A DNA stretch of 64,000 bases from Psoroptes ovis (lineage: Eukaryota; Arthropoda; Arachnida; Sarcoptiformes; Psoroptidae). Below the pieces are notes generated by a model. It had not been told where the DNA came from. It did not search any database and was given only the letters and a program-made list of their open reading frames with translations. Each line of letters opens with the position of its first letter. Within the stretch, counting starts at the first letter, position 1. The DNA lies in assembly GCA_002943765.1 (NCBI GenBank), contig PQWQ01000014.1, positions 1,426,001 through 1,490,000 of the forward strand. The letters are read 5' to 3'. A program made the position numbers and the translations under genes. This document shows positions 13,628 to 26,126 of the stretch, in pieces.

Positions 13628-16364
13628 ATGATTCCATTAATAATTATAATTTTTTTCATTATTTGTGCCAATTTTACTGCCGAAATCAATGGAGAATTTG
13701 GACGGCATATCGATTCGGATGATGAATTGTCTAAATTTGTCAACAATAATGTTGATGATTATTGGCAAAATATGATTGCTCTTCTACAAAATTATTCGAA
13801 TGAAAATAGTCAGAAAATTTTTGAAAATTTCGACAATGTTATAGAACGTGATAATTTACGCGATGAAATCAATCCGAAATGTTTGAATATTTTGACATAT
13901 ATGATTCAACATCCTATGAAACATGAATGGATCATTAAAAGTAAGAAATTTACAAACATTGATTCTGAAAGAATTTATTATTTGATCCATATTTATCGCA
14001 GTGATTGATTCCGGAATACTGAATCGACCAACAGGCTTATTATCAGGAACAACAACCGAATTAGGTGATTTTGATCAATGTTTATCAATTGAAAATGAAT
14101 TTCAAAATGAAAAATTTGTTGGAAAATATTGTTTAGCCACTGTTCATATTCCACGTGTTGAAAAATATAAATATCCAACTCTTGTTGATCATAATAACAA
14201 TAATCAATCAACAGTTGATCCATCATGGACTATCAAATATATTCAAGAATGGTATAATAATGATAATTATTATTCAATAGCCAGTGCTATCTGTTTTCCA
14301 TCGCTTTGTAATGAAAATGAAATCAAACAATTATTACTTTCATGTAAGTTTATCTTGATTGCCAATTTTTTTGTTTGTCAAAAATTATAACATTTAATTA
14401 AATTTCATTTGTGAAGATTATGATTTTCTGCAATTAACACAATTCAATGTTACATATTGTCAATCGAATGAACAGCCAAGACAATATAGTTTTGGTGAGA
14501 AAATTGCATGGACTATCGTACTATCACTTTGTTTATTTATTTTAATTGCAACAATGATCGAAACATTTTTTGGTGATCAAAATAATTCAATCATTTACAA
14601 GATAATATTATGTTTTTCGCTGATCAAGAATAATCGATTTCTATTTCAAATCAAACCAATAAAATCATCATCATCATCATCATCACAACGGCAAGAATTT
14701 CGTTTCATACATGGAATCCGGGCGATAGCTGCAATGTTCATAATGTTTTCACATGCCGGAGGTCTTATTATGGTGCCGAAACTTATGCCTGTTTCAGCAA
14801 TCGCTAGATATCCAAACGATGCTATAACCATATCGAAAACATTGACAGCTCAACCATTTTATAATGGTGCATTAGTTGTTATGACATTTTTCGTAATCAG
14901 TGGATTTCTTTCCACATATCTGGGTGCATCAGCAGAAAAATTAAAAATTCATTTTATTCCATATGTCATATTGAGATGGTTACGTTTGACGCCACCATTA
15001 ATCGGTCTAATTTGTTTCAATATTTGTTTAGAGGCATTCGGTAGTGGACCATTATTTCATCATGATATATTATGGCCAACACTACGACCATGTTATGAAA
15101 ATTGGTGGAAACACGTTCTTTATTTCAGTAATTATTTACCTGTAGACGAAATGGTAATCAAAGAAAAATTTCTAATATTTAATTTCAAATTAATGTTTTT
15201 TTTCAATCAATCAATTCAAAGTGTAATATATCGACCTGGTATTTGGCTGCTGATTTACAAATTCATATTGTTGGTTTCGTTTTACTAGTAATCTATACTA
15301 GTAGCCAATATTTGGCAATGATAATGTGTTGGATATTTGTTGTCATTGGTATGATATCAATTGTTATACCGATAATGGTCGAATGGACAAAACATCATTT
15401 GATACAGGTGCTGATATACACGAAATTCAGGTAGAAATTATCTTCATTTTAATTCAATCAAAATTTGATTACAATTTTTACACATTTAAACATAGATTTC
15501 CACACGAAGCAGCACAATTTGTATTTTTCGCCTGTTTCATGCAATTTATTCCATATTTTCTTGGATGTGCCATTGGTTTTGTAGTTCTTGAAAATAGATT
15601 GATTAAATTTCGAAAGGTTAAATGCAGACTATTGTTTTTTTTCAAGCTGAAATAATAATTTTAATAATTTTTTTTAATCTCATTAAATAAAATAGTGGCA
15701 AGAAATAACCATTTGGATTTTATCGACAATGTTTCTTTTGACGATACCATTTTCATCATATGCTTTTGCAGCCGATGAAATGAAAATAAATGGTGATCCA
15801 ACAATGATTAATGCAATTATATTTTCAACAATGATTCTGATATGGTCATTATCGAATGTATGGGTGGTATATCAATGTGCAATTAAGCCAAAAATGCTTT
15901 TATCCTCAATATTATCGGCAAACTTATTCAAACCATTGTCACGTTTATCATTTTCATTATATCTTTCACATTTAATGACAATTTGGTTTATGACATTTCA
16001 AGTTCGTCATCCGATTTCAATATTAAATTGGATTGATATATTTAAAATATGCAGTTATACGCTATGCAGTGGATTAATACTTGGTTATGTATTACATTTA
16101 ACATTTGAAGCACCGATAATTGGTTTATTAATGTTATTTTTTAAAAATAAAAACAACAACAATACTTTCAGATCAAATCGATCAATTGATCATCGAAATG
16201 TTCAGCAACAACAACATCATCAACAACAACAACAATCACAAAAATCATTACGTTCCAGTAATGAAATAATTGATGTTAGTATTATTAATAATAATAAACA
16301 TGATATTAACAATAATGAAGTTGATGATATCAAAAGTGATATTCATCAATTTCATTCAATCTAA
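13628..16364 (+). CDS. NRF-6-like acyltransferase-3 membrane protein
   Basis: Six exons: 13628-13940, 14002-14343, 14417-15153, 15222-15430, 15496-15616 and 15696-16364, all phase-consistent, 796 residues. The N-terminus MIPLIIIIFFIICANFTAEI is a signal peptide, which decides the start. An extracellular NRF-type domain follows, with conserved Cys (CLNILTYMI, the MIDSGILNRPTGLLSG stretch, FDQCLS, CFPSLC, YCQSNEQ). After it comes the acyltransferase-3 region with about ten membrane segments: FRFIHGIRAIAAMFIMFSHAGG, FFVISGFLSTYLG, YVILRWLRLTPP, TWYLAADLQIHIV and YLSHLMTIWF. The C-terminus is a Gln/His/Asn-rich cytosolic tail. Family members (C. elegans nrf-6/ndg-4, many insect paralogues) act in lipid and drug transport; the acyl donor and substrate are unknown. 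The function here is by family only. Confidence 0.9.
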
Positions 16365-16738
16365 ATTAGAATAAAAGTTCTATGTAACCACCATTATTTA
16401 ATTACAATAAAACAATGAAAAACTTAATTTTTCGGCTGAAAAAAAAAACGAATTATTTAATTCAATAAAGTTTATTTGTGAATAGTTTAAGAAAACTGAA
16501 AAGAATTAATGGCTGAAAATTGTCTTCACTAAAAAAAAATTGAAAATCAGCGCAGTTTGCAGCGCAAACTTGTGAAAATTTCGGCGCATAAATTGAATAT
16601 TCATCACCAGCAATATAAATTTGCGCATGTTATAATCATCTAAGCACGCATGGTTGTTAATTTAAAAATTTTTTCAAAATTGAATAATGAATGAAATTTC
16701 TAAAAAAAAAAAAAAATTTAAAGTTCAAAAACAAAGGA
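16365..16738. other. Short convergent intergenic spacer
   Basis: 374 bp between the convergent NRF-like and lipase genes. It has A-runs and a small perfect stem GTTTGC/GCAAAC near 16556-16570 in a locally G+C-richer patch with several GCGC tetramers. No gene is seen. Confidence 0.4.
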
Positions 16739-17887
16739 TTAACACCAAGGTGGCTGCGAATTTGTATGAACATAATAATTGCCCCAATATATTTCGCTAT
16801 CATCATCTATCATTGATTCTATTTGATTACATTTAGATAATTTTTCTTGTTGATGAGATGAAATAAACATGTCCAAATGATAACCCATTTCAACTTCGAT
16901 ACCTAAATCACTTGTCGAACGAATACGATGAACAGCTTTTTCCATTTTTGGTGATTGTTCCAGTTGATAATGAGTACAAAATCTTTTGGGATTCTGAATT
17001 GACCATATGAATAAATCAATTGCACGACCATGTGATTCTGATACATCATAACCATATAGAGCTGATAATTCTCTCAATTTTTGCTGATTTATTGAATTTC
17101 GTACCAATTGAGGCTTTGAATCGGATTGTTCTTCGGAAGATGGTTGATTCCAGCCATAATTTGGATAGAAATCAATTTTTCCCAATGGAATTAATGTCCC
17201 AAAATATGGTACATCTAAGCCATCAGTATGAATGACATCGACCATTTTAGCATCTTCACGATTCAATCTTTTTTCCTGATTTTCTTTTTGAAAGCCAGGA
17301 CCAGCCGGATCAAGACCGGTAATACGCTCAAATGATCCACGATTAATGCGACCAGCTATGCCCAATAGATGTGCACCAAGGCTATGTCCAATACCATAAA
17401 TGGCAACATTCGGAAATTTTTTTCTAAATTTTGCCATAAAATATCCCAGCCATTTACCGGCAGCAATAGAATTGGCAGCAGCTTGTTGATAATTAAGTAG
17501 TCCTAAATTAGCACCACCGCCCCAGCCAAAAATACCGACAATTTGTGTATCACCATATTTATCCAAGATGCTATCTTTACAAATATGCATCCATTCAGTG
17601 AATCTGTTACTTCGGAAACCATGCGTTATGATGACGAATCGTTGATTGTTATCAAACCAATTCGAAAGCCGTATCACGTCCATAACATAATCATAATGAT
17701 GCAGATGATCTATTTCGATGTAATAACCATCTTTATTGAACAATAATAATGTTGGTTCGATTGAATCGATTGGATATGGTTTAGGTAAATTTCCAAATAA
17801 TCTTGGCTGTTCATTAGGACTGATATCTTTTTTTGAAAATTTAGTATTTTCGCCATCATCTTGGCTTTTAGACCCAGATATTCCCAT
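16739..17887 (-). CDS. Pancreatic-lipase-family lipase/phospholipase A1-like, no signal peptide
   Basis: A single open exon of 382 residues. It has the alpha/beta-hydrolase lipase fold: oxyanion-loop segment RFVIITHGF (residues 83-91), nucleophile elbow GIGHSLGAH with Ser169, GLDPAGPGF with Asp193, and the SHGRAIDLFIW segment with His286, so the triad is intact. HTDG near 220 is also typical of the family. Unlike ordinary members, the protein starts MGISGSKSQDDGENTKFSKK: no hydrophobic leader, but a Gly2/Ser6 pattern like an N-myristoylation signal. Either it acts inside the cell, perhaps on membranes, or an upstream exon with a signal peptide was missed. The family hydrolyses acyl ester bonds of neutral or phospholipids; the substrate here cannot be told. 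Confidence 0.9.
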   Translation of the reverse strand: MGISGSKSQDDGENTKFSKKDISPNEQPRLFGNLPKPYPIDSIEPTLLLFNKDGYYIEIDHLHHYDYVMDVIRLSNWFDNNQRFVIITHGFRSNRFTEWMHICKDSILDKYGDTQIVGIFGWGGGANLGLLNYQQAAANSIAAGKWLGYFMAKFRKKFPNVAIYGIGHSLGAHLLGIAGRINRGSFERITGLDPAGPGFQKENQEKRLNREDAKMVDVIHTDGLDVPYFGTLIPLGKIDFYPNYGWNQPSSEEQSDSKPQLVRNSINQQKLRELSALYGYDVSESHGRAIDLFIWSIQNPKRFCTHYQLEQSPKMEKAVHRIRSTSDLGIEVEMGYHLDMFISSHQQEKLSKCNQIESMIDDDSEIYWGNYYVHTNSQPPWC

Positions 17888-18306
17888 TTTTTTCGATTAT
17901 TCACAAAATAAATAAATGATTTTAAATTTATTTTAAATTAATCGATGATGATCAATCAATTGTCCAATGTTAAATTTCATTTTTATATTTGAATTTTTTG
18001 AAATTTAAAAATGCGCAATAAATATGACGTTATAAATTGTTATAGTGTACTCAATATATTTGAAAATATAGGAGGCATTTACATATATTTCAGCCTAATT
18101 CCATTCCAGATGTTTGTCTGTTTTGCACCAAAATCTATTGACAAAATATTTAATTATTATCGGTCAATGATAAAATATAAAGTAAAACAAATGCGAAATA
18201 ATAATTTTCAATGCTTTTTTTTTAAATATATGAATGGCATCACAAATTTTTATTCAAAATGAAATGAAAATTGAAATCAAAAATTACACTTTTCTTCTCA
18301 AAAACT

Positions 18307-21300
18307 TTAACATTGCAATGGACCTTCAGAAAGCATAGCCAGCAGATCATCGGAAATTTTCCAATCATCATCGATATCGATCATATGAAATAATGTTTGA
18401 CCATCCATACGCACCAATGATGATGATGATGATCCTTTATTTGATGAATGACTGGATATAATTTCATTGAACATAATCCATGCTTTTAAATGTAAATTTT
18501 TATTATGAATCAATGTTTCTCTAATACGTTCATCAATACATGAATAATTGCAAGGATATTCAAAACGTATACGTAATTTTCGAAATATTGAATTTGATTG
18601 ATTATTTGGTTTCCGAATGATGACTGTTGAATCATGAACAATGATGAATGTAATACTTGAATTATTATTATCATAATGATCATTATTATTCTTCAATGAT
18701 AATGATCTTTCAATATTTTTTGATTTTCTTTTATTCAATTTAATTGTTGCATTTAATACATAACGAAATGAACAGGCAATTTTCTTCAATAATTCCAAGC
18801 CTTTTAAAGTATATTTCTTGTATTCTTTGATAACTTTTTCAATTTGATTTAATCGTGAACATCGTTGTTGAATTAAACATTGACAATAATCATCACTGCA
18901 TCTATATGCTGGATATTGTTTATCCAAATGATTTTCACTGTACATTTGTCTACAATCAGATTCTATGAATTTTATTGAAATTGAAAAAAAATGATTGAAC
19001 AAATCAATGAAAAAAAAAATTGAATAATTACATACCTTTTCGGTCATAATCATAGATTTTAGCCAAAGCTGATTGAATATAATGTACCAAATGTTGTTGA
19101 TAAATACGAAAACATAAACATAGCCGATATGTTGTCGGTATTTTTCGAATATAAAACGTTACTTTTGAACCAGAAATTTCATACCAATAAATTATCGATG
19201 AATTTTTCATCAATTCTTCAAGATCTTCGGCAATAACTTTATAACCAGACAGTATACTTAATTCTAAAATTGTCATTTGATCTTGATCATTATCGATCAT
19301 AATTTTTTTGTTATTATTATTATCATTCACTTTAACAGTACAAACTCGTAATATTTTTATGACCGGATTTTCACTGGTATCCAACAATATTGGTAATGGT
19401 AAATTTTGAAAATCACGTTCACATGTTTCCCATGTTTTTGGCTGCTTATTGCTTGATGAAATTATTTTAATTGTTTTATTTTTTGGCAATTTAGAATGAC
19501 AAATATTTCTCATTTTTTCATCATATTTTCGTTGTAACATTTCGGAAAAATTTTCAATTTGTAATGATTCTTGTAATTGTTTATTATCAAGTATCATATC
19601 AAAATTATCATCATTTGTATTATGATGTTGCATTGTGAAATCAAATAATTGAACATCTAGCTCATAGCCACATTCTGATTGCATAACGGATGGATCATAA
19701 ACATTGAAGAGTGTTAATAATTCAACATGTCCCATTCCATTACCAAATGTTTCGATTTCAATTTGATCAACTGATTGCCCATTTAAATCGATCGTATAGA
19801 AACGATTAATATTTGAATTTGATGATGATTGAAAATCTATAAAACGATTTTCACGTTTATTAGTTCGTCGATGACCATATGTAATATTGGTCGTTAGCTG
19901 TTGAAAATTATTATTAAAATTATGTTCTAATGATGGAAAAGATGTTAATGTATGATAATAATCTGATAATGATGCCAATATTAATAATGTATCTTGAGTT
20001 TTCTCAATCGCACTATAAAGTGGATGTGATGATAACCAATTTGCCAACATATGTCGTTCATTGACAAAATGATAAGACAAACGTCCTAAACTTAGTAAAG
20101 CATATGCACTAGTCTCTACTGATAATGGACCATTATTATAATACATTTGATTCGATTTGATATCTTGAAGGCCATCATTTTGTCGTAATAAACGTTCCAT
20201 CCATTGGTAACTGTCAATATTTGATGATGGTGATAATAATAATGAATATAATATGATTGACATTGTATACGAATTATTTGTTCGAGATAATTTTTCAAAT
20301 AAATATTCAGTTGCTATTCGATCAGATTCTTTGTAATCATATAACCAATTTGTATAAAATGATTGTGTATAATTATTTTTAGTCATAAATAAATTACAAT
20401 GATATAATGAAATCAACACAAATGCTGTTAGTGTAACATCATTTTGATTACTTCCACCATCAGCATGTCGATGATGTAAATGATTCGTTTCGGTCCAACT
20501 TCCTATTTGCAATGATTGTTGTGATAAAATCCATTGTAATGATTTAATCAATAAAATAATATCTAATTCATCGCTCAAAAATTGTTCTGATTGACAAAAA
20601 AGATTAACAACAAATGATGTTAGCCATACGGATGATTCACGATTGATGAATGCAGAAAATGATCCATCTGATTTTGAATAACTAATCAAATCACCATATG
20701 AACGTTTCAAATATCGTGTACCACGATTCAATAATGTTCGATTAAAATGATTCAATTCAATCAGATATTTTAATGTATAAAAATTGAATGCCATATAAAA
20801 TGCTGTTTGTTCACCACAACTTTTACGTCTTCGTATCAAATGTGCTAATTCATCTGGTGATTTTAATTGTGGTTCAAATCGACGACCAATCAATGATAAT
20901 CGATGAATAACGGTGCCAGGAACAATATTATCATTATTATAATTAATATTGAATGAAATATTAATTTTTTGATACTGTTTTTCTGGATATATTTCATCGA
21001 CCACTTCAGTCATCTCATTAATCGTACTATGTTTTGATCGTTCATGTCTCTTGGAACGATTCGTAGGGTCTAAATCACTTGTGTGTAAATATTCTCTTGT
21101 TTCGCCTGGTGGCAATACAATTAATTCTTTTTCAACATAATCAAACCATTTGGTGCCAGATTTTGCTAATAATCGTAGCCGAAATTTACCAATGTTTATA
21201 GGAATTATTGGAAATACTAATGTTGCACTATTATTTGACATTATAGTCAAATGAGATGTTGTTTTGTCTAATGATCTATATGCATCGGAACATATACCAT

Positions 21301-24300
21301 TAATGTGATAAAAATCAACATAGGTATCTAATGATTCATTATGATAATTATATATTGTTGCACGTATTTCTGTTTGTTCATATTGATGAATTGTTTCGGG
21401 CATTAATAATTGTATGAAAAATGGTTTAAATACAATTATTTGTTGATCAGAAGATTCCACACAAAAACCATCACGATTCGATATTGATGTTGATGATATA
21501 ATCCATGAAGTGATCGAATGTGGTACAGCCATCGTTACATTTTGTGTTCTAAATTGGTTTTTTTTTCGAGTTAGCATAATAAATATCGATGAAAAGCGTG
21601 AGCTTACCTTTGTTTCAATGGCCATAAATCAAATAGCCATGAATCACGAAAATCAGTTCGTTTGAAAATTCGTTCATCATCAATATCATCATGGCTGGCT
21701 TGGGCTATTGGGATTTCTGATCTAGTTTCTTGTTCATGTAATGAATAGATTAAATTTAATTTTATGGAAATTTAAAAAAAAAGTTTACCATAAGGGGTAT
21801 GAGATTTATGTACGATTTTCTCTACACACAAACATTTACAACACACCGAAAATGAATCAATACATTTATTAATTTTAAAGCGATCATTATTAGTTCGATT
21901 CAATTGTTTTTGAAGTATCGTTACTTTTTGTTCACATGTCAAGCCTGAACGAAATTTACTATATGCTAATTGACAGCAAGGGTGTTTAAGGGGTAATCGA
22001 TGACATTTCTGCTGCGGCGCATCACGCCGAAAACGACCAATCATTGATGATGATGATTCAGGATGTAATAATTGTAAGCCAAAATTTTCAATCAATGAAA
22101 TAGAATCACTTGAACGATAATATTCTTTTGTTGAGATCATATCGAAATTTGGTAAAAATTTTCTATAAATTTTTTGTAATAATTTATCTTGTTTTAGATT
22201 TGTATGATTATTGGTCAATAATTTCATTGATTCATCGATGGCTGATAAAGCTACCACATCACCTATTTGACCATTGAATGTAAAAGTAACTGTTTTACCT
22301 GGTTCGACTAAATTTTTATCCAATTCAACGCTTACACCACAATTATTTTGTCGAATAAAAATTCTAAAAAAATCGACAACAACACTATCATCATTGGTCA
22401 TTGCCAATATAAGTAAACGTATTGAAGGTACCATTTTATTTGTCAATAGAATATCAATATTTGACGATTTTATGCGATCAAATTCTATTATCGATTCATG
22501 CCTCATAATTATTAAAAATATTCTGTTCGGATCAACTAAACCATGATGAACGATTGATGATCGAAAATGTTGGCCAGCTTTATACCATATTTGCTTCTTA
22601 TTCGATATTAGTACATATGATTCGTCGCCCATTATATATTCATTATGATCATAATCAAATGGAATCAATGATAAACTTTTCATTGTTTGACGTTGTTTCG
22701 AATATTTTGGATCATTTGTACTTATGTTAACATGTAACAGACCAACAATTTTATTCAATTTAAAAGTAAATGTCAACATACCATTTGAATCGGTTTGATG
22801 ATTTTGAGCTAGAATATATGGAGAAATTTCATGTTTATCCGAATCATAGATATGAATTTTCATCGGTACATTGACCATTGGATTATTGTCATGATCAGTA
22901 ATTTCAAACTATTGAAAATTAAAAATTTTTGAAATATCAAAAACAATGTCCGATAATAATAGAATACCTACAGTAAGATAATTGGCTAATTTTGGTCGAT
23001 AAATTAAATTTGTAAAACGTGTCCATATACGATATGGAAAATATGCCAATATAGTACGATCACTTGTTGCGCTGTTTTTTTGATTCGTAGATAAATCTGT
23101 AACGACCGCTTCAATCAATAATCTTTGTGGTAAATTTTGTTTTGATTGACAAAAATTTGATGATAATTGAATTGTTTGTTCTAATGTACCTGTTTTATAG
23201 TCCAAACAGTGTACAGAACTTTTTTGTTCAAAATTTGAAATTTTATGATTATAAAATTTAATTTTGAAATAAGCATAACCATTGACTGGTTTTCCATAGG
23301 TATATGTTGCACGTAATCTGATGGTAAATGGTTCATTTTCTTGATCTTTACTATTGTTATTATTAATGGATGGACAAAGATATACGTTCGGTGAATCGAT
23401 ATCGATGCGAAATCTCGGCAGAACATAATCACGTATTTCAAATGTCAAACGATCATGAAATTTATGTCGAAAACAATCAATTTCGGCTACAAAAAGGCCA
23501 TTGTTGGCAATAGCTGGTAATCTATATGAATATTGTGCATAATACTCTGGTGATTTACAAGTTAAATTCGCAATTTCCAATTTGATATTTTGTTGATTCT
23601 GATAATTTTAAAAATTATGAATTACTTTTGGAAAAAAATTTGAAATACAGACCTTAATTACTAACTGGCAATCATCTTCGATCGGTGTCAATGTAGATTC
23701 ATTTAAACGAAGTAAACGAAAATGAACATTTTCTGAATGATGATAAACGTGTTTGTCGATTTGAAAATAGCCTAATCCCCAATTGTTTTCAATTGATAAT
23801 TGTCGACGAATTTCATGGCCGTTATCGAATGTTATTTGCATATAAATCATAGCTAATTGTGGAGCCAATTTCAAGAAACCATTATTATTTTTCGATGACT
23901 TTTTTGGTTGATTTCGATACGATAATTTCCATGCCTGAATTGAATCTATGGAAGAGAAAATAATGGAGAAATATGCAGAATGTATTAAAACATTATTTGA
24001 ATAATATCTCGAATCTTAATTACTTGTCGTTTCGATTCGCTCTTCATGGATAATGTGCTTGAAATTTCTATTGAATGACAATTTAAGATTTGCTGAAAAT
24101 TTTTTCACATTTCCATGATGATTGATTGCTTCGCCATCATTGTTGTTAGATATAACCAGCAATTTATCATTACCATCTAATTTCAATCGATTCGGTACCA
24201 GAATTATTTGACAACTGGAAAAAATTGATTGATTGATTAAAATTTTTTCTCATATTTTTTCATTTCATTCATTCAAATTACCTGATCGATATGATAATAC

Positions 24301-24334
24301 AATTAATTATCGTAATTATTTTATAATGATACAT
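18307..24334 (-). CDS. C3-like: C3-like thioester-containing complement protein
   Basis: Secreted humoral immune protein that would bind covalently to microbial surfaces. Eight exons: 24334-24282, 24214-24024, 23945-23653, 23598-22972, 22908-21789, 21728-21608, 21548-19036 and 18962-18307; phases join throughout, 1857 residues. Domains in order: signal peptide (about 1-19), alpha-2-macroglobulin MG repeats, furin-type site RFRRDAP near 680, anaphylatoxin domain (paired Cys, 692-750), bait/ANA-to-MG6 linker with FKRTDFRDSWLFD, thioester Cys-Gly-Glu-Gln at 1046-1049 inside the alpha-helical TED domain (VTLTAFVLISL downstream), and a C-terminal C345C/netrin domain ending in Cys. Having both anaphylatoxin and C345C domains marks it as C3/C4/C5 type, not an insect TEP or A2M. 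Oddity: the residue before CGEQ is Ser, where Gly is usual. A His-rich loop (LHHRHADGG) lies where the catalytic His of C3 is expected. Confidence 0.92.
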
Positions 24335-24685
24335 AATTTGATTTTTTTTTTTATCACCGAAAAGTCGTTTTGATGGGGCTATTTATTACATTTTATAAGC
24401 AGGAAAAATAAAACGATCGTAATCACAGAGAATTTTCAAAGCAGTAAAAATTAAAATAAATGTTAAAAGCAGCAAAATCGAGGCCAATCATAAAATGTTA
24501 CTGTGTTATTTTCGCTAAAATGTTGATGATGATGTTTTGAAATATTATTCGATAATCAAATTATTTGATAAAATTAATTTTATCGTACATAATGTTTGAT
24601 TGCAACATTTGGCATTTTGTTTTGATTTTTATATTCGAATTTCTGGTTTCTTAAGAAATTTCTTTATTTAATCTTAAATTTTTTT

Positions 24686-25369
24686 ATGAATCAATCAATA
24701 AATACATTGATGATATTATTATTATTGATATTAATGATAATATTGATCAATGCTAAATTAACATTTGCATATCAATCGATTGCGATGACAAATGTTATGT
24801 TAAAATGTCAACATGAAAAAATGTTATATCTGCAGCAAAAAATACCGAAAGCCAAATCTTCAAATTCATTAGCATCACAATTACGATTACATTGTTGTGC
24901 ATCATTAATATTATGTGAATGTATTGATCGTAATTGTTTGATATATAGAAATTCGCGTGATAAATATTGTTTATTCACCAGAAAATTACATCGAAAAATT
25001 GGTCGATGTCAAAAAGAAGAATTATGTCTATTCGGTTTCGTAAATAATGATCATTTATTCAATTTAAATATGTGTTTAAATTTACCGGATAAATCCGCAC
25101 AACAGCAGCAACAACAAACGTCTCAATCTTTAAAATTAATTATTTATACAATTTTAATCATGATCATTGTAATCATTACAATGATGTTGGGTTTATATAT
25201 TCATTTATTATTTTTTAAAAATAGAAATTTAAATAAGCTATCAATCAATGATAATTTGGAACAAGAAAAATCCATCGTGAAACGACAAGGATCAAAATCA
25301 AAATCGATTAAAAAATTGCCATCAAAAGAATTGCCATCGAATGGAAGAAAATCAAGCAAAAAATTATAG
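24686..25369 (+). CDS. Cys-rich single-pass membrane protein, unknown
   Basis: I do not recognise this gene. It is one open exon of 227 residues starting at an ATG followed by a strong hydrophobic leader (residues 8-24, signal peptide). The ectodomain (about 29-150) has ten Cys between residues 41 and 130, including HCC, LCEC and CLF, an even number that suggests five disulfides. A Gln-run precedes a transmembrane helix (about 151-177), and the cytosolic tail is Lys/Ser-rich (KSKSIKKLPSKELPS). The layout is that of a type I receptor or adhesion protein. It diverges from the C3-like gene, with 351 bp between start codons, so they may share a regulatory region. A downstream exon cannot be excluded, but the stop is clean. 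Confidence 0.65.
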   Translation: MNQSINTLMILLLLILMIILINAKLTFAYQSIAMTNVMLKCQHEKMLYLQQKIPKAKSSNSLASQLRLHCCASLILCECIDRNCLIYRNSRDKYCLFTRKLHRKIGRCQKEELCLFGFVNNDHLFNLNMCLNLPDKSAQQQQQQTSQSLKLIIYTILIMIIVIITMMLGLYIHLLFFKNRNLNKLSINDNLEQEKSIVKRQGSKSKSIKKLPSKELPSNGRKSSKKL

Positions 25370-26126
25370 AAAATATTCAAATAATTATTTCTCGATATAT
25401 TTTATTGTATTGTAATTAGTATTTAAACGAGAGAACATACATGTAAGGAATAAACAATCAAATGATATTCAAATTGATAATAATAATGATCAAAAAGAAG
25501 AATAATCTCTGCACAAAAAAATGCTAAATTAATTCATAAATAAATAGATAATAATGTAATAAATGAGATGTTTATGCTTTGATGTTTTCACTGTTCTTTT
25601 GGTTTCAATGGTTAAGGTCTTTAGTATTTTAAAAATTGAAAAAAAAAAATGTTTTGTTTTAGGCGCTAATTATAATGAAATTTTCGATATTCAATCGATT
25701 CAATTCCATTGAACTATTAGAAGAATTAATAGTAATATTAGTAATAATAATAATAAGTCACTCTTGATCATATAAATTGTTTTTCAATTGTGAATTGAAT
25801 GAAATGATATCTTAATTCAAACATATTATTTGAAATAACATAATAATCATCATAATCAAAACATTAACAAACAACAATCTAAATGATAGTTATAATCCTA
25901 ATTTATTGCTTATTTTGCTGCTGTCAAATATGTATGTTTGAAAAATTTTTTGAATTTTTCTTCAGACATCTTCAATGTCAAGCCTGGAGCACGCGTGCTT
26001 TGTTGCATACAAATTGTTCATAAACGTCATGGACTCGGGCTCAAATATTATTTCAATTTTCAAGCACGACAAAATGTGACAAAATTTGAATTATTTCCTT
26101 CCTTTTTCCACAGTTGTTGCTATTGT
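25370..26126. other. Convergent intergenic spacer
   Basis: Lies between the unknown membrane-protein gene and the 3' end of the SYD-1-like gene. It is AT-rich with several AATAAA-like motifs near 25540. Positions 25989-26000 form a perfect 12-bp palindrome, AGCACGCGTGCT, in an unusually G+C-rich patch. An 82-codon frame across it resembles no family I know and was not annotated as a gene. Confidence 0.4.
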
